From: Candidatus Limnocylindrales bacterium
GTDB taxonomy: Bacteria > Chloroflexota > Limnocylindria > Limnocylindrales > CSP1-4
Direction: 5' to 3'
Assembly (NCBI GenBank): GCA_031292335.1
Contig: JARLHH010000349.1
Span: 1-24,475, forward strand
Length of the DNA: 24,475 nucleotides
A program made the position numbers and the translations under genes. This document shows, piece after piece, positions 7,326-15,545 of this stretch. The notes under the pieces were generated by a model. The model made no database searches. It was not told where the DNA came from and saw nothing but the letters and a program-made list of their open reading frames with translations. The first letter of the stretch is position 1; every line of letters begins with the position of its first letter.

Positions 7326-8480
7326 TCAGCGCCGGCCGTAGCGGCGGAAGACCCAGCCGAGTCCGACGATCACGAGCACGATGAGTGCCAGCCCGATGAA
7401 GCCCCACAGCGGCGAGGTCTGGACGGTCGTCCGGATGTCGACGTTGGCGGTCGCGCTCCCGGCGGTCGCCGTGAAGGTGACGTCGTAGTCGCCGGCGAGC
7501 GCGTCGCTCGAGGGCTGCAGGGTGGCGGTCACGGTGGCCGCGCTGCCCGGCTGGATCGTGCTGATCGCGGTCGGGGCGAACGTGGTGGTCCAGCCGGTTG
7601 GCGCGGAGGCGGTGACCGAAACGTTCTGGAGGACGGTCGAACCCGTGTTCGTGACCACCAGCGAGACGGTCCCCGTCGAACCCGCGGTGACCTGCGCGTT
7701 GAGGACCTGGTTGGGCGTGCTCAGGGTCACGGCCGGGGCGCCGGTGACGTCCGCCTCGAGATTGGTGGTTGCCGACTGGCTGCCCGACGCGACGGTGACC
7801 TGGATCGGGTACGAACCGGCCGTGACGGTGGACGGCGGCTGGGCCGTGACGCTCAGGGTGTCGGTGGCGCCACCATCGACCGTGTCGGTCAGCGCCTGCC
7901 CGTTGCTCGACGGATGCACGGAGACCGTCCATCCGTCGGGGCCCTGGCCCTGGAGCGTATAGGTCTGCTTCTGGACGCCCGTGTTCGCGAGCGTGAGGGT
8001 ATAGCTGAACGTGCTCGTCGGAGAACCGGACAGCTGCGGGAAGTCGCTCGTCAGGGTGATCGCCCCACTGGTGTCGCCCAGGACCGTGACGTCGATCGGA
8101 AGCGTGCGGGTCCCCTGGTCCGCGGTCGCGGTGACGGTCAGGGTCCGGGATCCTGGCGTGGCGTCCTGGGGAACGGTCACCGACAGGTCCACCGTGGCAG
8201 CCGTCGTGCCGCCGGCGAAGACCGCGTTGACGATGTTGCCGCCGCCGCGCAGGTCGGCCGTCCAGCCGCTGGGGGCACCCGAAACGGTGAGTCCCACCCG
8301 CTCCGGCACGGGCACCGCGATGTCGAGCGGGAAGGTGACTGTGTTGCCGGGCTGGATCGTGACCGCCGGGTACGGCGTCGTCAGGTTGAATGTCGCGGCC
8401 AGCGCCCCGAGCGGGACGACCGCGGTCATCAGCAGCAGGCCGGCTGACAGGACGACTGCAGCCAGGCGGGTTCTCGTCAT
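7326..8480 (-). CDS. NEW3-domain secreted, membrane-anchored protein of an ABC operon
   Basis: The protein has 384 residues from ATG 8480, chosen over upstream starts because GAGGGAACC directly precedes it and it opens with a signal peptide (MTRTRLAAVVLSAGLLL..., likely cut near ALA-AT, residue 28). The mature part is made of three or so Ig-like/NEW3 beta domains rich in Thr, Val and Gly, with repeated signatures such as PSGWTADL, PDGWTVSV and PTGWTTTF and regular PGSxxTVTVT-like strands. A single C-terminal helix (LWGFIGLALIVLVIVGLGWVF) and RRYGRR anchor it. NEW3 proteins encoded with COG1131/COG1277 ABC genes are common in Chloroflexi and archaea. An extracytoplasmic accessory role to the ABC exporter is inferred from linkage; the substrate is unknown. 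Confidence 0.85.
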   Translation of the reverse strand: MTRTRLAAVVLSAGLLLMTAVVPLGALAATFNLTTPYPAVTIQPGNTVTFPLDIAVPVPERVGLTVSGAPSGWTADLRGGGNIVNAVFAGGTTAATVDLSVTVPQDATPGSRTLTVTATADQGTRTLPIDVTVLGDTSGAITLTSDFPQLSGSPTSTFSYTLTLANTGVQKQTYTLQGQGPDGWTVSVHPSSNGQALTDTVDGGATDTLSVTAQPPSTVTAGSYPIQVTVASGSQSATTNLEADVTGAPAVTLSTPNQVLNAQVTAGSTGTVSLVVTNTGSTVLQNVSVTASAPTGWTTTFAPTAISTIQPGSAATVTATLQPSSDALAGDYDVTFTATAGSATANVDIRTTVQTSPLWGFIGLALIVLVIVGLGWVFRRYGRR

Positions 8481-8633
8481 GGTTCCCTCAGCTGGTTCCC
8501 GTCGCGCGACGCAGGCCATGGGCGGGCAGCGACGGGCGGATTCTCCCCCGCGTATGGTGGCGGCTCGGCCGTTCAGCCCGGATGGTCGGCGGATCAAGAA
8601 TCCTTCACCCTTCCTCGGCTATCCTCAGGCTGC
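8481..8633. promoter_or_regulatory. Divergent promoter region of two ABC modules
   Basis: This 153-base region separates divergent operons. Beside the NEW3 start are a direct repeat GGTTCCC (8481-8487 and 8494-8500) and a perfect 10-bp palindrome GTCGCGCGAC (8501-8510). On the right, TATCCT (8620-8625) lies 8 bases before the ATG at 8634 and could be a -10 for a leaderless mRNA. No strong -35 is visible on either strand. Confidence 0.5.
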
Positions 8634-8839
8634 ATGACCGACCTCAAGCCAGAGCAGATCATCGCGCTCCTGGTCCCGATCATCGTGATCCAGCTCGGCC
8701 TCATGATCGCGGCGCTGGTGGACCTCGAGCGCTCGGAGCGCCGGGTGCGGGGCGGCAGCAAGCTCGTGTGGGCGCTCGTGATCGTCTTCGTCAACATCGT
8801 CGGGCCGATCCTCTACTTCGTGGCCGGCCGGGAGGAGGC

Positions 8840-8843
<4 letters not shown>
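8634..8843 (+). CDS. Small PLDc_N-like membrane protein
   Basis: This 69-residue protein has two transmembrane helices (about 9-28 and 44-63) separated by a short basic loop (ERSERRVRGGSK). The spacing and the ending VGPILYFVAGREE match the phospholipase-D/nuclease N-terminal membrane domain family (PLDc_N, PF13396), found as a free-standing short protein at the head of many ABC operons and not catalytic by itself. The ATG at 8634 is preceded by TATCCT 8 bases upstream and no Shine-Dalgarno. Its stop overlaps the ATPase GTG (GTGA), so it is the first gene of the rightward ABC module and may be an accessory or assembly subunit (inference). Confidence 0.85.
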
Positions 8844-9861
<1,018 letters not shown>

Positions 9862-9865
<4 letters not shown>

Positions 9866-10623
9866 GCGGGCTGGCGCCGCTCCTGCGCAAGGAGCTCCTG
9901 GAGCAGTGGCGGACGATGCGGCTGCCGATCGTCGCGGCCGTCTTCCTGCTGGTGGGGCTCGCGTCGCCGCTCCTGGCCCGCTTCACCCCGGAGATCCTCA
10001 AGGCCGTCGGCGGCGACCAGTTCAGCATCGTGCTGCCGACCCCGACCGCGGCAGATGCGTGGGCCCAGCTGGCGAAGAACCTGGGCCAGTTCGGGGCGCT
10101 CGTCGCGGTCCTCCTGGCGATGGGCTCCGTCGCCACGGAGAAGGAGCGCGGCACGGCGGCGCTCATCCTCACCAAGCCGGCCGGCCGCGACGCGTTCCTG
10201 CTTGCCAAGATGGTGGCGATCGCGACCACGCTGGGCGTCTCCACGGCGATCGCCGGCGCCGGCGCCTGGCTCTACACGCTCGTTTTGTTCGAGCCGCTGC
10301 CGGTCGCCGGGTTCGTCGCCGCGATGCTCCTCCAGTGGCTCGCCCTGGTGGCCTACGCCGCCATCACGTTCCTGGGCAGCACGCTCACGCGATCGGCGCT
10401 TGCCGCGGCGGGGCTGGGCGTCGCGGCGTTCATCGTCCTGGGGATCCTCAGCATCGTCCCGACGATCGGGCGCTACCTGCCGACCGGCCTCGGCGACCCT
10501 GCCCAGGCGCTCGCGCTGGGCCTGCCCGGCGTCGATGTCCTGGGCCCGGTGGTCGCGTCGATCGCCCTGGTGGCCGTCCTGTTCGGCGTGGCCGCGCTCG
10601 CCTTCCGCCGCCAGGAGCTCTGA
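9862..10623 (+). CDS. ABC-2 type transporter permease
   Basis: This 253-residue permease has about six helices. It opens with APLLRKELLEQWRTMRLPIV and contains GSVATEKERGTAALILTKPA (about 88-107), the ABC-2 coupling region (compare E-x2-S/G-T), and ends in FGVAALAFRRQEL. The start GTG 9862 overlaps the ATPase stop (GTGA). An upstream extension of the open frame lies over the ATPase gene and is rejected. It pairs with the 8840-9865 ATPase. Being shorter and lacking the large extracytoplasmic loop of the leftward permease, it suggests a separate transporter rather than one heteromeric complex, though a mixed complex cannot be excluded from sequence. Confidence 0.9.
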
Positions 10624-10632
10624 GCCGGCGGC

Positions 10633-10664
10633 GTCGCGACCGCACACCGTCGCGACCGGACACC
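10633..10664. repeat. Tandem 16-bp repeat with palindromic GTCGCGAC core
   Basis: Two adjacent 16-base copies, GTCGCGACCGCACACC (10633-10648) and GTCGCGACCGGACACC (10649-10664), differ at one base. Each starts with the 8-bp palindrome GTCGCGAC. They lie between the ABC permease stop and the hydrolase start, about 70-115 bases upstream of ATG 10748. The arrangement could be a pair of operator sites or a small tandem duplication. Confidence 0.7.
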
Positions 10665-10735
10665 GGGCGGAGTGCCGGCGGGGTGAGCGCACCCGGGAGG
10701 AGCGTCGGGCCGGCAACCATGCGGACCCGCCCGAC

Positions 10736-10741
10736 TACCAT
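10736..10741 (+). promoter_or_regulatory. Candidate -10 box for leaderless hydrolase gene
   Basis: TACCAT ends 6 bases before the ATG at 10748, and no Shine-Dalgarno precedes this ATG. It matches the TANNNT-N6-8-start spacing of the leaderless candidates at 263, 5184 and 8634. Confidence 0.4.
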
Positions 10742-10747
10742 GAGCCG

Positions 10748-11602
10748 ATGCGAACGGTGAACGTCCGGGTTGCCGACGGAGTGGAGCTCGCCGCCGACGT
10801 CTGGCTGCCGGCAGCCCAGGGGGGCGTGCCCTTCCTCCTGGTCCACGGCCTCGCCTCGAACGCACGGACCTGGGATGGCGTGGCGGCCGCGCTCGTCGCC
10901 AACGGCCACCCGGCCGTGACGGTCGACCTGCGCGGGCACGGCCGGTCGTCCAAGCCGGATGGCCCCTATGACGTGGCCACGGTCGCCGCCGACCTCGCCG
11001 CCCTCGTCGCGGGGCTGGAGCTGGACCGGCCGGTCGTGGCCGGCCAGTCGTGGGGCGGCAACGTCGTCCTGGAGCTCGCCGCCCGCCACCCGGAGCTCGG
11101 GCGAGGGATCGTCTGTGTCGACGGCGGCTGGCTGGAGCCCAGCCGCGAGTTCCCCGATTGGGATGCCTGCCGGGCGGCGCTCGCCCCACCCCGGCTGGCC
11201 GGGCGCCCGTTCGCGGAGATCGACGGGTACATCCGGTCGGCGCATCCCGACTGGCCGGAGAGCGGCCTCCGCGGCACGCTGGCGAACTTCGAGGTTCGAC
11301 CTGACGGCACGGTGGCCCCGTGGCTCTCCTTCGACCACCACATCGCGGTGCTCCGCGGTCTGTGGGAGCACCATCCGTCCCTGCGCTACGCGGACCTCGC
11401 GGTGCCGGTCCTGCTCGCCCCGGTCGACGGGGGCGACACCGACTGGACGCGGCGCAAGCGCCGGGACGTCGAGCAGGCCGTGGCCATGATCCGGGACGCC
11501 CGGGTTCACTGGTTCGCCGGCGACCACGACATCCACGCCCAGCGCCCGGACGAACTGGCAGGCGTGATGCACGCGATGACCACCGACTGGCTGCCCGGGT
11601 GA
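10748..11602 (+). CDS. Alpha/beta-hydrolase fold protein
   Basis: This 284-residue hydrolase has the oxyanion-hole motif LLVHGLASNARTW (about 31-42), VDLRGHGRSSKP before the nucleophile elbow GQSWGGN (Ser101), an Asp in the region APVDGGDTDW, and a late His in FAGDHDIHAQRPDEL, which completes a plausible Ser-Asp-His triad. A lid with several aromatic residues lies at about 130-215. The reaction is probably ester, lactone or haloalkane-type hydrolysis of a small molecule; substrate is not assignable. ATG 10748 is used because upstream open frame lies inside the ABC permease gene. It overlaps the next gene by four bases (GTGA), so it is coupled to the S51-like fusion protein. Confidence 0.88.
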   Translation: MRTVNVRVADGVELAADVWLPAAQGGVPFLLVHGLASNARTWDGVAAALVANGHPAVTVDLRGHGRSSKPDGPYDVATVAADLAALVAGLELDRPVVAGQSWGGNVVLELAARHPELGRGIVCVDGGWLEPSREFPDWDACRAALAPPRLAGRPFAEIDGYIRSAHPDWPESGLRGTLANFEVRPDGTVAPWLSFDHHIAVLRGLWEHHPSLRYADLAVPVLLAPVDGGDTDWTRRKRRDVEQAVAMIRDARVHWFAGDHDIHAQRPDELAGVMHAMTTDWLPG

Positions 11603-12897
11603 GCGGCCCGCGCATCCTGGCGATCATGGGCTCCGGCGAGACGGCGCCCACGATGGCGAAGGTCCACCGGGCGCTGTTCGAACGCCTCGGTCCCGCGCCG
11701 GTCCCGGCAGCGATCCTGGACACCCCATACGGATTCCAGGAGAACGCCGACGACCTGAGCCTCCGGACGGTCCGCTTCTTCGCCGAGAGCGTCGGGCGCG
11801 AAGTGAACGTCGCCTCGTACCGGTCGCGCGACGTCGACGCGCTGACGGCCGCCACGGCCCTCGCCCGGGTTCGCGAGGCGCGCTACCTGATGGCCGGCCC
11901 GGGAAGCCCGAGCTATGCCCTGCGCCAGTGGGCCGACGGCCCCATCCCCGCGGCGCTCGCCGACCTCCTGCGGGACGGGGGGATTCTCACCATGGCCAGC
12001 GCCGCGGCCCTGACGCTTGGCGTGGTCACGATCCCCGTCTACGAGATCTACAAGGTGGGAGCGTCGCCGAGCTGGCTCCCGGGGCTGGACCTCCTGTCCG
12101 CAGCGACCGGGCTGCGGGCGGCGGTGGTTCCCCACTACGACAACGCAGAGGGCGGCAACCACGACACCCGCTTCTGCTACATGGGCGAGCGCCGGCTCCG
12201 GGACCTGGAAGGGCAGCTGCCGCCGGGCACGTTCATCCTGGGTGTGGACAGCCACACGGCGCTGGTGCTGGACCTCGACCGCGGGACCGCTGCGGTTGCC
12301 GGCCTCGGCGGGGTCACCGTCCGCGTGGACGGCCGGAGCAGCGTCATCCCGAGCGACAGCGAGGTGCGCATCGACGCCCTGGCAACTGCCGCGCACGACC
12401 TGGCAACCGGAGCCCGGGGAGACATCACCACGGGGCGCGACGCGTTCGCCGCCGATCGCAAGGATCGCGCCGGGGCGCCCGCAGCGGGCGCCGCCGGACC
12501 CGGGCGGGCCGAGTTGGCGGAGCTGGAGGGGGCGTTCCTGGTCGCCCTCGGATCCGGCGACAGTCGCGCCGCCGTCTCGGCGCTCCTCGAGATCGACGCC
12601 CTGATCGACGCCCGGACGCGAAGCGGCGAGGACAGCCCCGACCTCGACAATGCCCGCTCGGCATTCCGTGCCCTCATCGCCCGGCTGGGCGAGGCCGCCG
12701 CGTCCGGCAGGACCGATCCTCGAGCGACGGTCGAGCCCTTCGTGGAGGCGCTGCTCAGCCTGCGGGCACGGGCACGGGACGCCCGCGACTGGGAGGCGGC
12801 CGACCTGGTCCGCGCGATGCTCACGCAGGCCGGCGTCGAGGTCCGGGACGGCGCCGAGGGCTCTGGCTGGGTCATGGCAGGCGCGCCTCGGAGCTGA
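11599..12897 (+). CDS. Peptidase S51/type 1 glutamine amidotransferase-like protein fused to CysRS-like C-terminal domain
   Basis: This 432-residue two-part protein starts MGSGETAP (10-17) and has AGPGSPSYALRQW (99-111), a nucleophile-elbow-like MASAAAL (Ser134 in place of GxSAG), EGGNHDTRFCYMGE (184-197) and LGVDSHTALVLD (214-225). These are landmarks of the S51/cyanophycinase-like class I amidotransferase fold. After an Ala/Gly-rich linker (about 285-303), a helical region ends in RARARDARDWEAADLVR (389-405) and AGVEVRDGAEGSGW (411-424). This closely resembles the last helical segment of cysteinyl-tRNA synthetase (pattern AR-x-x-KDF-x-x-AD-x-IR-x-L-x-x-x-GI-x-L-x-D-x-x-x-GT-x-W). No tRNA-synthetase catalytic domain is present. 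It is translationally coupled to the hydrolase upstream. The substrate is unknown. Confidence 0.8.
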   Translation: MSGPRILAIMGSGETAPTMAKVHRALFERLGPAPVPAAILDTPYGFQENADDLSLRTVRFFAESVGREVNVASYRSRDVDALTAATALARVREARYLMAGPGSPSYALRQWADGPIPAALADLLRDGGILTMASAAALTLGVVTIPVYEIYKVGASPSWLPGLDLLSAATGLRAAVVPHYDNAEGGNHDTRFCYMGERRLRDLEGQLPPGTFILGVDSHTALVLDLDRGTAAVAGLGGVTVRVDGRSSVIPSDSEVRIDALATAAHDLATGARGDITTGRDAFAADRKDRAGAPAAGAAGPGRAELAELEGAFLVALGSGDSRAAVSALLEIDALIDARTRSGEDSPDLDNARSAFRALIARLGEAAASGRTDPRATVEPFVEALLSLRARARDARDWEAADLVRAMLTQAGVEVRDGAEGSGWVMAGAPRS

Positions 12898-12992
12898 GCG
12901 TTCGGCGGGGACCCGCCACGCGCCCCGCCCGATCCTCGACCCGGTGGGGCTGACCCCGCCACCCGGCGCGGCTGCGCGGACGGCCAGCGAAA

Positions 12993-13026
12993 CGGTCCGC
13001 TACCTGCGAACCTTTCCGGCGGACCG
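12993..13026 (+). other. Leader hairpin upstream of the NCS2 permease
   Basis: A perfect 8-bp inverted repeat, CGGTCCGC (12993-13000) and GCGGACCG (13019-13026), encloses 18 bases in the 193-base gene-free stretch before the permease. The loop contains ACCTTTCCG (13010-13018), identical to one half of the MerR operator at 228-236. The rest of the gap (12898-13090) shows only GC-rich sequence and the permease Shine-Dalgarno. A terminator/attenuator or a regulator site is possible. Confidence 0.35.
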
Positions 13027-13090
13027 GGGAGGCGCGCCCGAGGGTTCGCGCGGCCCGGGGAGGGACCAGGAGTCTGAGGGAGGGTTCAGC

Positions 13091-14428
13091 GTGGCTGCCG
13101 CCGTCGAGTATCTCCGGAGCATGTTCCATTGGACCGTCAAGCGCGATGGGATCATCGCCCCGGATGAGCGGCCGCCGGCGGCGCAATCGCTGGCACTGGG
13201 CGCCCAGCACATCTTCGCCATGTTCGGGGCGACCGTCCTCGCCCCGGTGATCATGGGCTTCAACCCGAACACCGCGATCTTCTTCTCGGGCATCGGGACG
13301 CTGATCTTCTTCGTCTGCGTCCGCGGCCGCGTGCCGAGCTACCTGGGCTCCAGCTTCTCCTTCATCGCCGTGGTGCTCTCCGCCGAGGCAATCGGCGGCG
13401 GCCACAACATCCCGGTGGCCCTCGGCGGCATCATCGCCTGCGGCGCCGTGTACGCGCTGATCGGGCTGATCGTGATGGCGGTCGGCTACCGGTGGGTGGA
13501 GTTCCTGATGCCCCCGATCGTGACCGGCGCCGTCGTGGCGGTCATCGGCCTCAACCTCGCCCCCGCCGCGATCAACTACATGATCGGCTCCGACGCCGCC
13601 CATCCCAGCAACTTCGGGATCCTGATCGGCCTGCTGACCGCGCTGGCGGTGGCGCTCGTGGCCGTCTACGCGCCGGGCGTGTTCCGGCGCCTCCCCATCC
13701 TCATCGGCGGAATCTTCGGGTATCTCCTGTACTGGCTCCTGTCGAACGTCCTGGGCCTTGGTGGCACACCGATCGACTTCAGCGCCATCAGCGCGGCGCC
13801 GCTCGTGGGCTGGCCGGCGCTGACCGCCCCGCAGTTCGACACGCACGCGATCACGCTCATCGTTCCCGTGGCGATCGTCCTGGTGGCAGAGAACCTCGGG
13901 CACGTCAAGGCGGTCGCCACGATGACCGGTCGCAACCTTGACCCGTACATCGGCCGCGCGTTCTTCGCCGACGGCCTCGCGACGATGGTGGCCGGCTCGG
14001 GCGGCGGGACGGGCGTCACGACCTACGCCGAGAACATCGGGGTGATGGCCGTGACCAAGATCTACTCGAGCCTGGTCTTCGTGATCGCGGCGGTCGTGGC
14101 GATCCTGCTCGGCTTCTCGCCGCTCTTCGGGGCGCTGGTGCTCTCGATCCCCCAGCCAGTCCTGGGCGGCATGGCGATCGTCCTGTTCGGCCTGATCGCG
14201 ACCACCGGGGCGCGCATCTGGGTGGAGAACAAGGTCGACTTCACGAACAACACGAACTTCGTCACGGCTGCCGTGGCGCTGACCCTTGGCGCCGGCAACC
14301 TGGCCATCACGGCGGGCGACTTCTCGATCGGCGGCATCGGCACGGCCTGCTTCGGCGCCCTGATCGTGTACCAGGTCCTCAACCGGTTCGGCCTGGGCAA
14401 GGGGAAGGACGCCCTTCCCGCGGCCTGA
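13091..14428 (+). CDS. NCS2-family uracil/xanthine permease (RutG-like)
   Basis: This 445-residue protein is the length of RutG/UraA-type nucleobase symporters, with about 12-14 membrane segments. Near the N-terminus IIAPDERPPAAQSLALGAQH is followed by IFAMFGATVLAPVIMGF, then FSGIGTLIFF and RVPSYLGSSFSFIAVV, all closely matching the RutG branch. VLVAENLGHVKAV (the NCS2 signature Glu in TM8) and GSGGGTGVTTYAENIGVMAVT (TM10) hold the conserved substrate- and proton-coupling residues. GTG 13091 has GGGAGGG 6 bases upstream. Likely function is proton-driven uptake of uracil or a related base. No rut or purine catabolic genes are nearby, so the exact base is uncertain. Confidence 0.92.
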   Translation: MAAAVEYLRSMFHWTVKRDGIIAPDERPPAAQSLALGAQHIFAMFGATVLAPVIMGFNPNTAIFFSGIGTLIFFVCVRGRVPSYLGSSFSFIAVVLSAEAIGGGHNIPVALGGIIACGAVYALIGLIVMAVGYRWVEFLMPPIVTGAVVAVIGLNLAPAAINYMIGSDAAHPSNFGILIGLLTALAVALVAVYAPGVFRRLPILIGGIFGYLLYWLLSNVLGLGGTPIDFSAISAAPLVGWPALTAPQFDTHAITLIVPVAIVLVAENLGHVKAVATMTGRNLDPYIGRAFFADGLATMVAGSGGGTGVTTYAENIGVMAVTKIYSSLVFVIAAVVAILLGFSPLFGALVLSIPQPVLGGMAIVLFGLIATTGARIWVENKVDFTNNTNFVTAAVALTLGAGNLAITAGDFSIGGIGTACFGALIVYQVLNRFGLGKGKDALPAA

Positions 14429-14466
14429 TCAGGCGTCCGGCGGCGAGCACTCGCCACCGGCGGTCG

Positions 14467-14492
14467 GCAGCCGGCGCGTTCGGGCCGGCTGC
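14467..14492. terminator. Hairpin between convergent genes, candidate bidirectional terminator
   Basis: GCAGCCGGC (14467-14475) and GCCGGCTGC (14484-14492) form a perfect 9-bp stem with an 8-base loop. It lies in the 80-base gap where the NCS2 permease and the thioredoxin-fold gene converge. No T-tract is present. Confidence 0.55.
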
Positions 14493-14508
14493 GGGTCGGT
14501 CGCGCCGC

Positions 14509-15111
14509 TCAGGACCCGGCGTGAACCTGCCCGGGCAGGACGTAGTCGGGCTCGTTGCCCGGCTTCCACTTGATGCTGCACCCCAGGCTGGGCCGCTGCG
14601 GCTCGGCCACCGGCGTGCCGGCGATGATCGCGTCGAGCGCGGCCCGCAGGTCCTGCCCGGTCACCGGGACGTCGTTCCCCGGTCGCGCGCCGTCGAGCTG
14701 GCCCCGGTAGGCGAGCCTGCGCTCCCCGTCGAAGGCGAAGAAGTCCGGGGTGCAGGCGGCGTGGTAGGCCGCGGCCACCGCCTGTGTCTCGTCGTACAGG
14801 TACGGGACCGTGAAGCCCATCGCGTCCGCCACCTCGGCCATCCGCGCCGGAGCGTCCTCGGGGAACTGGGCGATGTCGTTGCTGCTGATCGCCACGATTC
14901 CCACGCCCCTGGCCTGGTATTCCGCCGCGAGCCGGACCACCTCCTCGGCGACGTGCTTGACGTATGGACAGTGGTTGCACAGGAACATGACCAGCAGCGC
15001 CGGGCAGCCCGAGAAGTCGTCGCGCGAGACCACGCGCCCGGCGGTGTCGGGCAGCTGGAAGTCGGGGGCGAGGGTGCCCAGCGGGAGCATCGTCGACGCG
15101 GTAGCGGCCAC
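14509..15111 (-). CDS. Thioredoxin-fold (redoxin/AhpC-TSA-like) protein
   Basis: This 200-residue protein has the AhpC/TSA thioredoxin fold. LAPDFQLPDTAGRVVSRDDF (14-33) is followed by the active-site stretch VMFLCNHCPYVKHV with a CNHC motif (Cys45 and Cys48), then YLYDETQAVAAAYHAACTPDFFAFD with the cis-Pro loop. This fits the widespread 'thioredoxin family protein' of about 190 residues, a cytosolic redox protein with a CxxC, possibly a peroxiredoxin-like reductase. The start GTG 15111 has GAGG 7 bases upstream; an internal ATG (residue 8) is an alternative. It diverges from the DUF2171 gene across 138 bases. The substrate is unknown; no signal peptide is present. Confidence 0.88.
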   Translation of the reverse strand: MAATASTMLPLGTLAPDFQLPDTAGRVVSRDDFSGCPALLVMFLCNHCPYVKHVAEEVVRLAAEYQARGVGIVAISSNDIAQFPEDAPARMAEVADAMGFTVPYLYDETQAVAAAYHAACTPDFFAFDGERRLAYRGQLDGARPGNDVPVTGQDLRAALDAIIAGTPVAEPQRPSLGCSIKWKPGNEPDYVLPGQVHAGS

Positions 15112-15161
15112 GGCCTTGCCTCACGTTACGGGGCGCGGTTGGACGGTGCTGGCGCAACGGT

Positions 15162-15175
15162 CCGCCGACCGGCGG
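15162..15175. promoter_or_regulatory. 14-bp dyad in a divergent promoter region
   Basis: CCGCCG (15162-15167), AC, CGGCGG (15170-15175) form a near-perfect palindrome midway between the divergent thioredoxin-fold and DUF2171 genes. A possible plus-strand -10, TATGGT, lies at 15213-15218. This could be an operator, but GC-rich dyads arise easily by chance here. Confidence 0.3.
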
Positions 15176-15249
15176 CCACGGGCTCGGCACGGCGAGAGAC
15201 CGGCGCGTCAACTATGGTAGGCGCGAATCAGGGCGAGGAGGTCGGGCGC

Positions 15250-15531
15250 ATGCGGATGACGGACCTGAAGGCGGGCTGGGCGATCGTGGGCAATGATGGG
15301 CGCCGCCTCGGCACCGTTCGGAGCGCCGGCCAGAACTACATCACCGCCTCGCGATCCGGCCGTCCCGGCACGCTGTACGTTCCCGCCTCGCACGTCGCCA
15401 ACGTCGAGAACGAGGTGGTCTACCTCAACCTCGCCAAGGGGGAGGCGGAGGCGATGGGCTGGGAGCAGCCGCCCCGGAACCCGGACGCGCCTGAGTCGCC
15501 GGCGGAGACCGACCTGCACCGGCACGTCTGA
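15250..15531 (+). CDS. Small DUF2171/PRC-barrel-like protein
   Basis: This 93-residue protein has the DUF2171/PRC-barrel pattern: KAGWAIVGNDGRRLGTVRSA (position of the DGxxxGxV turn), then NYITASRSGRPGTLYVPASHV, then NEVVYLNLAKGEAEAMGW. Such proteins fold as a small beta-barrel and occur widely in Chloroflexi and Actinobacteria with unknown function, sometimes linked to stress. The last 20 residues are Pro/Glu/His-rich. ATG 15250 is preferred over the ATG two codons later because GGAGG lies 8 bases upstream. A candidate -10 TATGGT at 15213-15218 gives a leader of about 25 bases. It stands 14 bases before the alcohol dehydrogenase and may be co-transcribed with it. Confidence 0.75.
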   Translation: MRMTDLKAGWAIVGNDGRRLGTVRSAGQNYITASRSGRPGTLYVPASHVANVENEVVYLNLAKGEAEAMGWEQPPRNPDAPESPAETDLHRHV

Positions 15532-15545
15532 GCGACCATCGTGGA

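Noticed and set aside
8390..8839. Upstream extension of the rightward ABC ATPase frame
   Set aside because: The extension overlaps the small PLDc_N-like gene and the divergent promoter, and has no conserved content. GTG 8840 has a Shine-Dalgarno and the standard GTGA overlap.
14521..15249. Upstream extension of the DUF2171 frame
   Set aside because: It runs antisense through the thioredoxin-fold gene; the domain and GGAGG site fix the start at 15250.
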